Source: Clostridium facile
Lineage (GTDB): Bacteria > Bacillota > Clostridia > Oscillospirales > Ruminococcaceae
Reading direction: 5' to 3'
Assembly: GCF_014297275.1 (NCBI RefSeq)
Contig: NZ_JACOQK010000001.1
Coordinates: forward strand, 2,232,001 to 2,296,000
DNA length: 64,000 nucleotides
The translations under genes were made by a program, and so were the position numbers. This document shows positions 34,058-42,260 of the stretch, in pieces. Below the pieces are notes generated by a model. The model did not search any database. It worked only from the letters and a program-made list of their open reading frames with translations, and was not told where the DNA came from. Position 1 is the first letter of the stretch; the number at the start of each line of letters is the position of its first letter.

Positions 34058-35140
34058 ATGAGAAGCAAACGCCAGTTTTTACTTATTGCAGTTGCGGTCC
34101 TGCTGGTTTTAACCGGATTGATGACTTGGCTTCTACTGTCCAGTCCAAAAGAACAGTTGGCCTCTTCCACCGGTTCTACTGACACTTTCTTGATGATACT
34201 ACAAACAGATCAAGATGTTACCTCGATAGATATTTCCAATCCTTCTGGCAGTTATTCCATCCTTCCTGCGGACGATACCACAGAGGAGAACCCTAAATGG
34301 AAGATTGATTCCCTCCAGGACGCACCCCAATACCAATCCAAATACAACGACCTTATGGAAGTGATGAAAGAACTGGAAGCAGTACAAAAACTAGAGAATT
34401 TACAGGAACTCTCTGTTTATGGTTTAGACCAGCCAAGCAAAGGGACTGCACACTATGCGGATGGTACCACGAAAACAATTTTAGTGGGGAATGCAGCGCC
34501 AGGTGGTTTAAACTACTATTGTAAGTTAGAAGATCAGGACGATATCTATCTAGTTTCTGGTACTACAGCAGAAAAATTTTTACGTAGCACTTTAGACTAT
34601 GTGGATTTAAGTTTAACCAGTACAGTGGAAACCACCACCTATACGACATCTTCCTCGGATGATACTAGTTCTTCCACAACAAGTTCTACTCTTAATATTT
34701 CCAATATTACAATCCAGAGGAAAGACCTTGCTTCTCCTGTTGTATTTACCAACCAGGATAATCAACTTGTCCAAAATGGGGAACCAGTGGATGACGTCCT
34801 TTCCAGTCAATTGGAATCCGCGATTTCCAGTATTACCGCTTCCAGTACCGTGGCAGTGTCCCCAACCTCTGCCCAACGATCTGAATATGGTTTTGATGAC
34901 CCGAAAGCAACCGTTTCCTATACCGTAAGTGGAACAACCTATACATTCACCATTGGAAATGGCTTAACGGAAGCAGAGTTGCCAGAACAGGAAACCGATG
35001 AAGATTCCCATTCCAGCAGCAATACCAGCTCTTCCTCGATTACTCCAATCAAAGCCTATTATGTAATGATGGAAGGCAGGGATGTTGTTTATATCGTAAG
35101 TAAAGATTCTCTCCCTTGGTTGACAATGGATTTGCAATAA
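34058..35140 (+). CDS. DUF4340 extracytoplasmic protein
   Basis: A 360-residue protein with an N-terminal TM anchor (about residues 7-28) and two DUF4340-type units: YGLDQPSKGTAHYADGTTKTILVGN then LVSGTTAEKFL, and YGFDDPKATVSYTVSGTTYTFTIGN then YYVMMEGRDVVYIVSKDSLPWL. The pattern of a Y-G-L-D/F-D-x-P motif followed by a -VG/IGN turn is the family hallmark. Two Ser/Thr-rich linkers (near 190-215 and 310-330) are probably disordered. Last gene of the four-gene operon; a terminator follows. Confidence 0.88.
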   Translation: MRSKRQFLLIAVAVLLVLTGLMTWLLLSSPKEQLASSTGSTDTFLMILQTDQDVTSIDISNPSGSYSILPADDTTEENPKWKIDSLQDAPQYQSKYNDLMEVMKELEAVQKLENLQELSVYGLDQPSKGTAHYADGTTKTILVGNAAPGGLNYYCKLEDQDDIYLVSGTTAEKFLRSTLDYVDLSLTSTVETTTYTTSSSDDTSSSTTSSTLNISNITIQRKDLASPVVFTNQDNQLVQNGEPVDDVLSSQLESAISSITASSTVAVSPTSAQRSEYGFDDPKATVSYTVSGTTYTFTIGNGLTEAELPEQETDEDSHSSSNTSSSSITPIKAYYVMMEGRDVVYIVSKDSLPWLTMDLQ

Positions 35141-35152
35141 AAAGTGAACATT

Positions 35153-35185
35153 AAAAACGGTATCGTTTCAAACGATGCCGTTTTT
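35153..35185 (+). terminator. Terminator of the Gld-like operon
   Basis: AAAAACGGTATCGTTT/AAACGATGCCGTTTTT stem, 13 bp past the DUF4340 stop, T-run after it. Confidence 0.9.
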
Positions 35186-35250
35186 ATTTTTGCAAAATGC
35201 AGTAATTTATTATATGATACTAACAATCATAAAAGAAAGGGCGATTCGTA

Positions 35251-35841
35251 ATGAATGTGCTATTACCAGAGATAGAAACTAAACGGCTTATCTTACGGAA
35301 ATTTACGCAAAACGACCTGGAACCCCTATTCCTTATCTTAAGTGACAAACAAACTAACACTTACCTTCCATGGTTTCCTGTTCAAACAATAGAAGAAACA
35401 CAAAGCTTTTTACAGCATTATCAAGAAGAATATCAGCAGACACTAGGGCATCAATATGCGGTTTGTTTTAAAAAAGACAATCTGCCTATTGGATATGTCC
35501 ATCTTAGCTATAACGACAGTTATGATCTTGGCTACGGTTTGCGGCACGATTTTTGGCGCATGGGTATTACAACAGAAGCTTGTCTTGCAATAATAGAACA
35601 ATTGCGCAAAATAGGATTTTCCTATATCACTGCCACACACGACCGCAACAATCCGCGCAGTGGGGAAGTAATGAAAAAAATCGGTATGACATACCGGTAT
35701 TCCTATGAAGAACAGTGGCAGCCAAAAGACAAGTTAGTGGTATTCCGTATGTACCAGCTCAATTTTGATGGGCAAAATAGTAGAGTTTATCAAAAATATT
35801 GGAACCAGTCTAAACAACATTTTATAGAATCCTTTTTGTAA
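35251..35841 (+). CDS. GNAT N-acetyltransferase, RimJ/RimL type
   Basis: A 196-residue acetyl-CoA-dependent acetyltransferase. It opens with ETKRLILRKFTQNDLEPLF, the usual RimJ/RimL entry, and has the acetyl-CoA segment YGLRHDFWRMGITTEACLAII (the family's Q/RxxGxG/A loop is relaxed to RMGITT) and ATHDRNNPRSGEVMKKIGMTYR. The substrate may be a protein N-terminus, an amine or an antibiotic; nothing nearby tells. Monocistronic; a weak AAAGGG precedes the start. Confidence 0.88.
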   Translation: MNVLLPEIETKRLILRKFTQNDLEPLFLILSDKQTNTYLPWFPVQTIEETQSFLQHYQEEYQQTLGHQYAVCFKKDNLPIGYVHLSYNDSYDLGYGLRHDFWRMGITTEACLAIIEQLRKIGFSYITATHDRNNPRSGEVMKKIGMTYRYSYEEQWQPKDKLVVFRMYQLNFDGQNSRVYQKYWNQSKQHFIESFL

Positions 35842-36231
35842 AAACAGAAATTAGGTTTCCGTTTGCTTTTACATATCCACAGTTTTTGATTGGGCTTTGA
35901 TTCCAAAAATGATTTCAAAAAAGTTACAAAATATTTATAGGCTGTCACTTTTTCCGCCAAAATAGCGCATACTATCACTAATCCTAGTCTTTCGTATATG
36001 TTGCTATTCACTAAATTAGCCCTTGCAATTTATATATTCTGCTACAAATTATGGAATATCTTATAAAAATCGACATTCCGTCTTTACAAAATGCTAAAAA
36101 CAAAGTATAATTGTAATCAAATTGTAATAATTACTGTAGTGGTTTAGTTCCAGTTTTATTTTGTTTATTCACTATCTTTCTTTGTTCCACCAGTAAGTTA
36201 CAAAAAATGATGATGGAGATAAAATGTTACG
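35842..36231. other. Intergenic region before the transglutaminase gene
   Basis: About 390 bp. No terminator of good quality follows the acetyltransferase. The promoter of the next gene is at 36083..36111, and a three-codon ORF overlaps its start. Nothing else is recognised. Confidence 0.5.
36083..36111 (+). promoter_or_regulatory. Promoter of the transglutaminase-like gene
   Basis: TTTACA, 17 bp, TATAAT (perfect -10). Predicted 5' leader of about 115 nt. Confidence 0.75.
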
Positions 36232-37320
36232 ATGAGACCTTCTGAAGCACATAAAAAAATAAAATTTCAGATTATGAGTATCCTATTAGTAAGTGCCTTT
36301 TCGGTAATGGCATGTAGTTTATGGATGATTAACACCCAAGCATTGGATACTGAACAGGCTAGTACTCAAGTGGCTTCTATTTTAGAACCAACCAAACAGC
36401 TTGCAAAAAAACTGGATAAAGAGTTGGCCACAAAAATAGAACAAATAAAACAGCAGGCAGCACAGGAAGCAGCAGAACAGCAGGCAGCGGAGCAGGCGGC
36501 TGCGGCACAAGCGGCAGCAGAGGCAGAAGCAGCTGCGCAACAGGCAGCGGCTCAACAAGCTGCTGAACAACAGCAAGCAGCATTCCAATGGAATGAATCC
36601 CCTTATTCCGCTACGATGTATTTAACAGAAAACTGTAACCAAAGGGTGGAACCACGGGTATCTTCCGCTTCGAATGGTATTTTGAAAAAAGGTACTGCTG
36701 TTCAGGTAGTAGCTAAAACAGACCTGAACTTTATGAAACTGGAAAATGGCAATTTTATTTCTGCTGATTATCTTACAGCTCAAGCACCTGTAGTCAGCAA
36801 TACGCCATCTAGTGGTAGTTCCAGCGCAATTGGTTCTACTGGCTATACCCAATTAGATAACTTAATTAATGGAATTTTTGCTCAAATCTTTACTCCAGGA
36901 ATGAGCGACGCCGATAAAATTAAAGCTTGCTATAACTATTTAATCGACCATACTGATTATGCGAGAGGGACACCAATGCCAGGTGGATTTGGTGATACTA
37001 GTGTAGAAGGAAGCAATAACTATGTTGCTTCTGCCGCATATGGTTGTTTAACAACAGGAAAAGGTTCCTGTAACCGTTATAGCGCCGCATTTATTGCCAT
37101 GATGCGTTGCTTAGGATACCAAGCAAATTATATTATGGGACAAACCCATTACGCCAATGGTTCAATGGACGACCACGTTTGGGCAGAAGTTGTAATTGGT
37201 GGAACTCCATATATCTTTGATCCACAAGTAGAGGACAATATGCGTGCTCGTGGAGAAGGGGACGGATATTCCCGCTATTGGAAAACCTATAGCCAATTAG
37301 CTGGAAAATATGTAAAATAA
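36232..37320 (+). CDS. Exported transglutaminase-like protein with coiled coil and SH3-like domain
   Basis: A 362-residue protein in order: signal/TM (about residues 13-35), a Gln/Ala/Glu-rich coiled coil (45-117), an SH3-like domain (about 128-183, VEPRVSSASNGILKKGTAVQVVAKTD), a Ser-rich linker and a transglutaminase-like core (205-345) with Cys280 (GKGSCNRYSAAF), His315 (DDHVWAEV) and Asp330 (IFDPQ). The triad is intact, so it could be a peptidase or cross-linking enzyme acting on the cell wall or surface proteins. The SD lies 14 bases upstream, too far for direct use, and is better spaced for a three-codon ORF overlapping the start. Terminator follows. Confidence 0.88.
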   Translation: MRPSEAHKKIKFQIMSILLVSAFSVMACSLWMINTQALDTEQASTQVASILEPTKQLAKKLDKELATKIEQIKQQAAQEAAEQQAAEQAAAAQAAAEAEAAAQQAAAQQAAEQQQAAFQWNESPYSATMYLTENCNQRVEPRVSSASNGILKKGTAVQVVAKTDLNFMKLENGNFISADYLTAQAPVVSNTPSSGSSSAIGSTGYTQLDNLINGIFAQIFTPGMSDADKIKACYNYLIDHTDYARGTPMPGGFGDTSVEGSNNYVASAAYGCLTTGKGSCNRYSAAFIAMMRCLGYQANYIMGQTHYANGSMDDHVWAEVVIGGTPYIFDPQVEDNMRARGEGDGYSRYWKTYSQLAGKYVK

Positions 37321-37347
37321 TTGCTTCCAATAAAATTTAAAATAGTT

Positions 37348-37384
37348 AGACAGGTACAGTAAAATTACTGTACCTGTCTTTTAT
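37348..37384 (+). terminator. Terminator of the transglutaminase-like gene
   Basis: A 13-bp perfect stem AGACAGGTACAGT with TTTTAT tail, 28 bp after the stop. Confidence 0.9.
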
Positions 37385-38032
37385 AATATAAAATTTCTGC
37401 TAGTACCGTGGTAGTTAATGATAAAAATTTATGTAGTATTAATTATGGCAGTTGCTTCTACTTAGTAAGGTTATCCTTTTAAGAATAAATCTTCTTAATG
37501 AAAAATGGATGAATTGTTGTTTTCTGTTGATAAATGATATGATTTTCAAACTCAATATAGGATAAAATTTACCCTACATTTGTATCAAATGGTAAGGAAA
37601 AATATAGACCTTACAGTGGTACCATCCCATATTATGTTTTATATGAGGTATTAACACAATACTTGTATTCTCTTGATTTAGATTATCAATTTTATTGATA
37701 GGAATATTTTTTCAACAAAACCATTTCTTTGATATTATCCACCTTGTTTCAACAATAAAAGATTCGTTTTTATTCTACATAACTATCTGAATTTCCGTTT
37801 TATTTTCAACAAACATTTCTGCTTTCGTTGAAAACCAATTTTCAAACAAATCGATTACTTTTCTTATTTTTCCTTTTTATAAAATTTAGAATAACCCGTA
37901 ATCATCAAAATAGATATAAAAAAGGATACTATCAGATTGGAGCGTTTTTTCTGTTCTATGGTTCACCTGTTTTGTTTTCTTATTCAAATTCCATTTTAAT
38001 ATATCTTATTCCCATTAAAACATCTATATAGC
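37385..38032. other. AT-rich intergenic region with DnaA-box-like cluster
   Basis: About 650 bp without a supportable gene. Between 37709 and 37834 it holds TTTTCAACA (37709 and 37803), GTTTCAACA (37746), inverted CGTTGAAAA (37826) and TTATCCACC (37735), the last one base from the canonical DnaA box. These are the same 9-mers that surround dnaA. Confidence 0.5.
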
Positions 38033-38072
38033 AAAAATCAATTGCGGATTATTATACCGCAATTGATTTTAT
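38033..38072 (-). terminator. Terminator of the surface-protein operon
   Basis: ATCAATTGCGG/CCGCAATTGAT stem, T-rich on both sides, directly after the 38073 stop on the minus strand. Confidence 0.85.
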
Positions 38073-38324
38073 TTAGACATTAAATTTTAAATTTTGGAAA
38101 AACAATAGGGATACTGTCCCCGATATAGCCATGATGGCCAATGCAACAGCAATCTCCTGATCCCTTGTATTAGGGGAAGGCTCTACCGGAAGATTCTCAT
38201 TTTCTTGCGGTAAAGAAAAATATAGCTTGGTTTGTGGAACTTCAGCCGCTTTTATAGACACAGCACCTGCAAAAACACTTACCATAAGACTGATAAGCAG
38301 CGTGATACAAATCCGCTTAAGCAA
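38073..38324 (-). CDS. Small exported protein with C-terminal membrane helix
   Basis: An 83-residue protein with a signal peptide (to about residue 27) and a C-terminal hydrophobic helix (IAVALAIMAISGTVSLLFF), leaving an outside segment of only about 30 residues with a Pro-rich NLPVEPSPNTRD motif just before the helix. The SPNTRD spacing recalls a sortase sorting signal, but the tail lacks the usual positive charges. The start is TTG and overlaps the end of the 38317 gene by 8 bp, so translation is coupled. Function unknown; it may anchor or accompany the beta-sandwich protein. Confidence 0.7.
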   Translation of the reverse strand: MLKRICITLLISLMVSVFAGAVSIKAAEVPQTKLYFSLPQENENLPVEPSPNTRDQEIAVALAIMAISGTVSLLFFQNLKFNV

Positions 38325-38841
38325 GGTCTACCAACTCAATTCCATAAGTAATACTACCAGTGTAAGTAACGCCTTTTTTAATGGAAGAACTTCCAGTTAA
38401 AATAGGGGTTGCTGTTAGGGTTGCTGTTCCATCTTGTGTAAAGGAAGCTACTTCTACTCCAACCACTTCATCTTTTTGCCCAGTTGTTTCAATGACAGTA
38501 CCATCTTCTTTTGTAAAAGTGTAACGAAGGGTAGCGTTACTTCCGGTTTCGGTTTTACCCTGTAATGTCATTTGATTGCGGAATTGATCAGTCCCTGCAA
38601 TAGTTACGGAAATTTTTTGGTTATCCAGGTTTGCAACATCTTCCGCTATAATATCAAAAGCGGTACCCTGTTCTTCCATTGTCAAGGTTTCAGGGATTGT
38701 TACCGTATAAGTTGGATCATTTTTGTATTCAAATGTGATTGCGGTAGATGGAGCCTCTCTTTCCTCTGGTGCAGCAAATGCTGTTGTTGCCATAGGGATA
38801 GAAATTGCAAAGGTTAATAATACAGCTACCATTTTTTTCAT
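38317..38841 (-). CDS. Secreted beta-sandwich-like surface protein
   Basis: A 174-residue exported protein (signal peptide cut after AFA, residue 23). The mature part is about 150 residues of alternating beta-strand-like sequence starting YTVTIPETLTMEEQG, a pattern shared by WxL-like and other clostridial surface proteins, and ending in GSITYGIELVDLA. No WxL, LPxTG or lipobox is present. AGGAGG precedes the start. It lies between a membrane-anchored Ig-like protein and a small C-terminally anchored protein in one operon. A structural surface role is inferred only. Confidence 0.75.
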   Translation of the reverse strand: MKKMVAVLLTFAISIPMATTAFAAPEEREAPSTAITFEYKNDPTYTVTIPETLTMEEQGTAFDIIAEDVANLDNQKISVTIAGTDQFRNQMTLQGKTETGSNATLRYTFTKEDGTVIETTGQKDEVVGVEVASFTQDGTATLTATPILTGSSSIKKGVTYTGSITYGIELVDLA

Positions 38842-38902
38842 TTTAATTTCCTCCTAAATGTAAAGTAAAATATATAGCAACGCTTATGCGTGTACTCAAA
38901 AT

Positions 38903-39385
38903 TTACTGTACTACCAAAGTAGTTTTGACATCCCCACTATTCAGGGAATTTCCATCTTGGTCATATGCTTTCACTAAAATGTGCATTTTATAATTCCCAG
39001 CGGTAAACGGATTTTTTAGACTGATTTCAGTTACCGCTTTGCCTGGTTCCACCAGTCCAGTCTGATAAAAAGGCTCATCTCCTTCAATGGACAGTTCAAA
39101 TACAAAATTACAGGTATTCTCCTCAGGATTGTATAAGGTGATTGGTACATCTTTTTCCCCAGCGGCAAAATAAATTGTCCCATATCCAGGAATTTGTATC
39201 CCTTGTTCTTCTGTTGTCTGAATAGAGGTAGTTGGTTCCCATGCAGAGGCGTTGGAATCCAACTGTAACCCTGATTGGCTTTGCCTCAAAATTGGGACGG
39301 CAATACAAACACCAACGATGAGAAGAACTATTATTATGATTAAAATCCATCTCCATTTATTTTTGCTCAACTTACGCCACCCCAT
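38903..39385 (-). CDS. Membrane-anchored beta-rich protein, first gene of the surface operon
   Basis: A 160-residue protein with a basic N-terminus, one TM helix (about residues 13-33) and an outside domain of about 105 residues with Ig/fibronectin-like strands (PGYGTIYFAAGEKDVPITLYNPEEN; GLVEPGKAVTEISLKNPFTAGNYKMHILVKAYD). The spacing suggests a bacterial Ig-like adhesin or scaffold domain. It is followed 61 bp later by the secreted protein gene. No known family assigned. RBS is weak. Confidence 0.7.
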   Translation of the reverse strand: MGWRKLSKNKWRWILIIIIVLLIVGVCIAVPILRQSQSGLQLDSNASAWEPTTSIQTTEEQGIQIPGYGTIYFAAGEKDVPITLYNPEENTCNFVFELSIEGDEPFYQTGLVEPGKAVTEISLKNPFTAGNYKMHILVKAYDQDGNSLNSGDVKTTLVVQ

Positions 39386-39473
39386 TTTGATTGATTGTTT
39401 TTATAATACAGTTTGTTTGTAAAATCTGTTATCATCTGGAAGTAAAATCCAATTTTTTTAATTCTATTGCAAG

Positions 39474-39515
39474 TAAAAAAATCCTCAGTATCTTTTACAA
39501 TACTGAGGATTTTCA
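39474..39515 (-). terminator. Terminator of groESL
   Basis: ATCCTCAGTAT/ATACTGAGGAT stem followed by a long T-run on the minus strand. Confidence 0.9.
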
Positions 39516-39538
39516 TCCATTATATTCTGATCAGGGAA

Positions 39539-41164
39539 TTAATACATTCCGCCACCCATTGGTGCAGCTGGAGCTGCTGGGGTTTCTTCTTTGATATCAG
39601 TTACAAGGCTTTCGGTTGTCAGAACCATGGAAGCAACGGAAGCAGCGTTTTGCAGTGCGCTTCTGGTTACTTTCGCAGGGTCAACAATACCAGCTTTGAT
39701 CATATCGCCATAGCTTTCGTTGGCTGCGTTGTAGCCGTAGTTTTTCTCATTTGCGTTGAGGATTTTATCTACAATAACAGAGCCTTCTACACCAGCGTTT
39801 GTAGCGATCTGACGAACTGGAGCTTCCAATGCTTTCAGTACAATCTGTACACCAGTTTTTTCGTCCCCATGGGTATTTTCTAACAGTGCAGCTACTGCTG
39901 GGATTACTTCCAATAACGCAGTACCACCGCCAGCTACAATACCTTCTTCTACAGCAGCTTTTGTTGCGGAAAGTGCGTCTTCAATGCGCAGTTTTTGTTC
40001 TTTCATTTCTACTTCTGTTGCAGCACCAACTTTAATTACAGCAACGCCGCCAGCCAATTTTGCCAATCTTTCCTGTAATTTTTCACGGTCAAAGTCAGAA
40101 GTGGTTTCTTCAATCTGTGCTCTAATCTGTGCAACTCTTGCTTTGATAGCTTCGCTGTCGCCAAAGCCGTCAACAATAGTAGTATTTTCTTTTGTTACTT
40201 TTACCTGATGAGCATGGCCCAGCATATCCATTGTAGCATCTTTCAGTTCCAAACCAACTTCTTCACTGATTACAGTACCACCTGTCAGGATTGCGATATC
40301 TTGCAGCATTTCTTTTCTTCTATCGCCAAAGCCTGGAGCTTTTACAGCAACAACAGTGAAAGTACCTCTTAATCTATTAACAATCAGAGTAGAAAGAGCT
40401 TCACCCTCTACATCTTCTGCAATAATCACCAGTTTTTTACCGGATTGTACGATTTGTTCCAACAGTGGTAACAGGTCTTGGATTACGCTGATTTTTTTAT
40501 CTGTAATCAACAGATAAGCGTCATCCAGAATAGCTTCCATTTTATCGGTATCGGTTACCATGTAAGGGGTAATATAGCCTCTGTCAAACTGCATCCCTTC
40601 TACAACATCACTGTAGGTTTCAGCGGTTTTGGATTCTTCAATGGTAATAACGCCATCAGCAGTTACTTTTTCCATTGCCTCCGCAATCAATTTACCAACA
40701 AATTCATTGTCAGCAGATACAGTCGCAACACGAGCAATATCATCTGTGCCTTCGATTTGTTTCGCGTTTTCTTTGATGGAAGCTACAGCAGCATCAACCG
40801 CTTTTTGGATGCCACGTTTTACTGCCATTGGGTTAGCGCCAGCAGCTACGTTTTTCATACCTTCGTGAACCAGTGCCTGAGCCAACAGGGTAGCGGTTGT
40901 AGTACCATCGCCAGCAGCGTCGTTGGTTTTCACAGCAACTTCTTTTACCAGCTGTGCGCCCATGTTTTCAAATTCGTCTTCCAGTTCAATTTCTTTTGCG
41001 ATGGTAACGCCATCGTTTGTAATCAATGGGGAACCGAATTTTTTATCCAATACCACATTGCGACCTTTTGGTCCCAATGTAATTTTTACAGTGTCTGCTA
41101 ATTTATCAATACCAGTTTGAAGAGCTTTTCTTGCTTCTTCACCATAAACAATTTTTTTCGCCAT
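39539..41164 (-). CDS. groL: Chaperonin GroEL
   Basis: A 541-residue type I chaperonin subunit that forms the double-ring folding chamber with GroES. ATP site DGTTTATLLAQ (near residue 86), VAAGANPMAVKRGI, and the GGGMY C-terminus are typical. GGAGG precedes the ATG. It follows groS after 26 bp, under the CIRCE operator. Confidence 0.98.
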   Translation of the reverse strand: MAKKIVYGEEARKALQTGIDKLADTVKITLGPKGRNVVLDKKFGSPLITNDGVTIAKEIELEDEFENMGAQLVKEVAVKTNDAAGDGTTTATLLAQALVHEGMKNVAAGANPMAVKRGIQKAVDAAVASIKENAKQIEGTDDIARVATVSADNEFVGKLIAEAMEKVTADGVITIEESKTAETYSDVVEGMQFDRGYITPYMVTDTDKMEAILDDAYLLITDKKISVIQDLLPLLEQIVQSGKKLVIIAEDVEGEALSTLIVNRLRGTFTVVAVKAPGFGDRRKEMLQDIAILTGGTVISEEVGLELKDATMDMLGHAHQVKVTKENTTIVDGFGDSEAIKARVAQIRAQIEETTSDFDREKLQERLAKLAGGVAVIKVGAATEVEMKEQKLRIEDALSATKAAVEEGIVAGGGTALLEVIPAVAALLENTHGDEKTGVQIVLKALEAPVRQIATNAGVEGSVIVDKILNANEKNYGYNAANESYGDMIKAGIVDPAKVTRSALQNAASVASMVLTTESLVTDIKEETPAAPAAPMGGGMY

Positions 41165-41190
41165 AATGAAATTCCTCCAAATCTAATTGA

Positions 41191-41475
41191 TTATTCTACA
41201 ATTGCCAAAACGTCTTCCTGGCGGAGAATGGTATATTCCTGGCCATCCATTTTTACTTCTGTGCCAGCATATTTGCTAATTAAAACTTTATCGCCAACTT
41301 TAAGTTCCATTTTAATTTCTTTGCCATCTACAACGCCGCCTGGGCCAACTGCTACAATTTCAGCAACCTGAGGTTTTTCTTTTGCAGAACCTGTTAAGAT
41401 AATACCACTTTTTGTGGTTTCCTCAGCTTCTACCATTTTAATGACAACCCTATCTGCAAGAGGTTTAATGTTCAT
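41191..41475 (-). CDS. groS: Co-chaperonin GroES
   Basis: A 94-residue co-chaperonin, the lid of the GroEL chamber. MNIKPLADRVVIKMVEAEETTKSGIILTGSAKEKPQ contains the mobile loop that binds GroEL; YTILRQEDVLAIVE is the usual end. AGGAGG precedes the start. First gene of the heat-shock operon, with a CIRCE element 32 bp upstream. Confidence 0.98.
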   Translation of the reverse strand: MNIKPLADRVVIKMVEAEETTKSGIILTGSAKEKPQVAEIVAVGPGGVVDGKEIKMELKVGDKVLISKYAGTEVKMDGQEYTILRQEDVLAIVE

Positions 41476-41506
41476 TGATAATTCCTCCTAAAGAAATGAT
41501 TTTGTT

Positions 41507-41533
41507 TTAGCACTCTTTCTATTTGAGTGCTAA
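41507..41533 (-). promoter_or_regulatory. CIRCE operator of groESL
   Basis: Perfect match to TTAGCACTC-N9-GAGTGCTAA, the binding site of the heat-shock repressor HrcA. It lies between the predicted promoter (TTGATT-16-TAAAAT on the minus strand) and the groS start. Confidence 0.97.
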
Positions 41534-41742
41534 ATCTATTATTTATTTTACTGATTATTTATGAAAAATCAAGCAAAAAATGATGAACAAAATATTTTTA
41601 GCAAAATAGATGATTTGTCCTATATTTATTCCTTATATTTATATATTATATACAAATATTTCCTTGCGTTTTCAGCAAATATTGCAAAAGAATTGTGGTA
41701 AACTATCCCTATTGCCCTACGAAAAGATTCGGTTATATCGAA

Positions 41743-41751
41743 TTAGCACTC
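41743..41751. promoter_or_regulatory. Orphan CIRCE half-site
   Basis: TTAGCACTC without the partner arm, 210 bp upstream of the true CIRCE and about 75 bp before the small plus-strand gene. It may be a relic or a weak site. Confidence 0.4.
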
Positions 41752-41824
41752 TTTTTTATCCAATTTTTCATAGTATAAGGGTAAGGTGCAATTGATTGTA
41801 AGCAAAGATAGGAGGTGACGCGTC

Positions 41825-41992
41825 GTGAATACCAAACAGGTAAGACAATATCCCGTACCGCCATTTCACCAACCAAAAACTGTGGAACAAAAGCAAAATC
41901 CACAAATGAGTTTGGAACAATGGCGCAACGTACCCGGGGATATTGATGATTTTATTTTCTGCCAACAGGAATTCCATAAAAGCGAGAAATAA
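41825..41992 (+). CDS. 55-residue small protein, divergent from groESL
   Basis: GTG-started 55-codon gene with a very strong AGGAGGTGA six bases upstream and a strong terminator right after it. The product is polar and Gln/Pro-rich (QVRQYPVPPFHQPK; MSLEQWRNVPGDIDDFIFCQQEFHKSEK), with one Cys and no signal or TM segment. I do not recognise it. Clear translation signals, a dedicated terminator and normal codon use make it a credible gene that automatic callers with a length limit would miss. An orphan CIRCE half-site lies in its upstream region. Confidence 0.65.
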   Translation: MNTKQVRQYPVPPFHQPKTVEQKQNPQMSLEQWRNVPGDIDDFIFCQQEFHKSEK

Positions 41993-42005
41993 TGAGTTTA
42001 CATCC

Positions 42006-42047
42006 AAAAAGAAAGCCTTCCTAAATTCGTGGAAGGCTTTCTTTTTA
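42006..42047 (+). terminator. Terminator of the 55-residue protein gene
   Basis: AAAAAGAAAGCCTTCC/GGAAGGCTTTCTTTTT, 16-bp stem with 10-base loop, 13 bp after the stop. Confidence 0.92.
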
Positions 42048-42260
42048 TAGAAATCTCTGTGATATCCATTTGATTTTACTTTAATAAAGCCCCATTGTCC
42101 TATCTTACAAATTGTAACCTGTTATTTTATTATAAATATGAATATTCATTTTTATCACCATATGATATAATCATAGTAAATTAAGGGGTTTATCTGGATT
42201 TATTGTTACTTTATCAAACCATAAGCAAAAGGAACCATGATAAAAAAGGAGATGGATAAA

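Noticed and set aside
36377..36588. Leu/Pro/Cys-rich minus-strand frames opposite the Gln/Ala repeat
   Set aside because: Repeats of CAG/GCA on the plus strand read as Leu/Cys/Pro on the minus strand. An artefact of the coiled-coil repeat.
37828..38031. 67-codon frame in the spacer after the transglutaminase gene
   Set aside because: Phe/Ile/Leu-rich translation of AT-rich DNA, no ribosome binding site, no promoter. Not a gene.
40478..41101. 207-codon open frame opposite groL
   Set aside because: It is the mirror of the conserved groL frame, has no ribosome binding site and reads as Phe/Cys-rich nonsense. It comes from groL codon bias.
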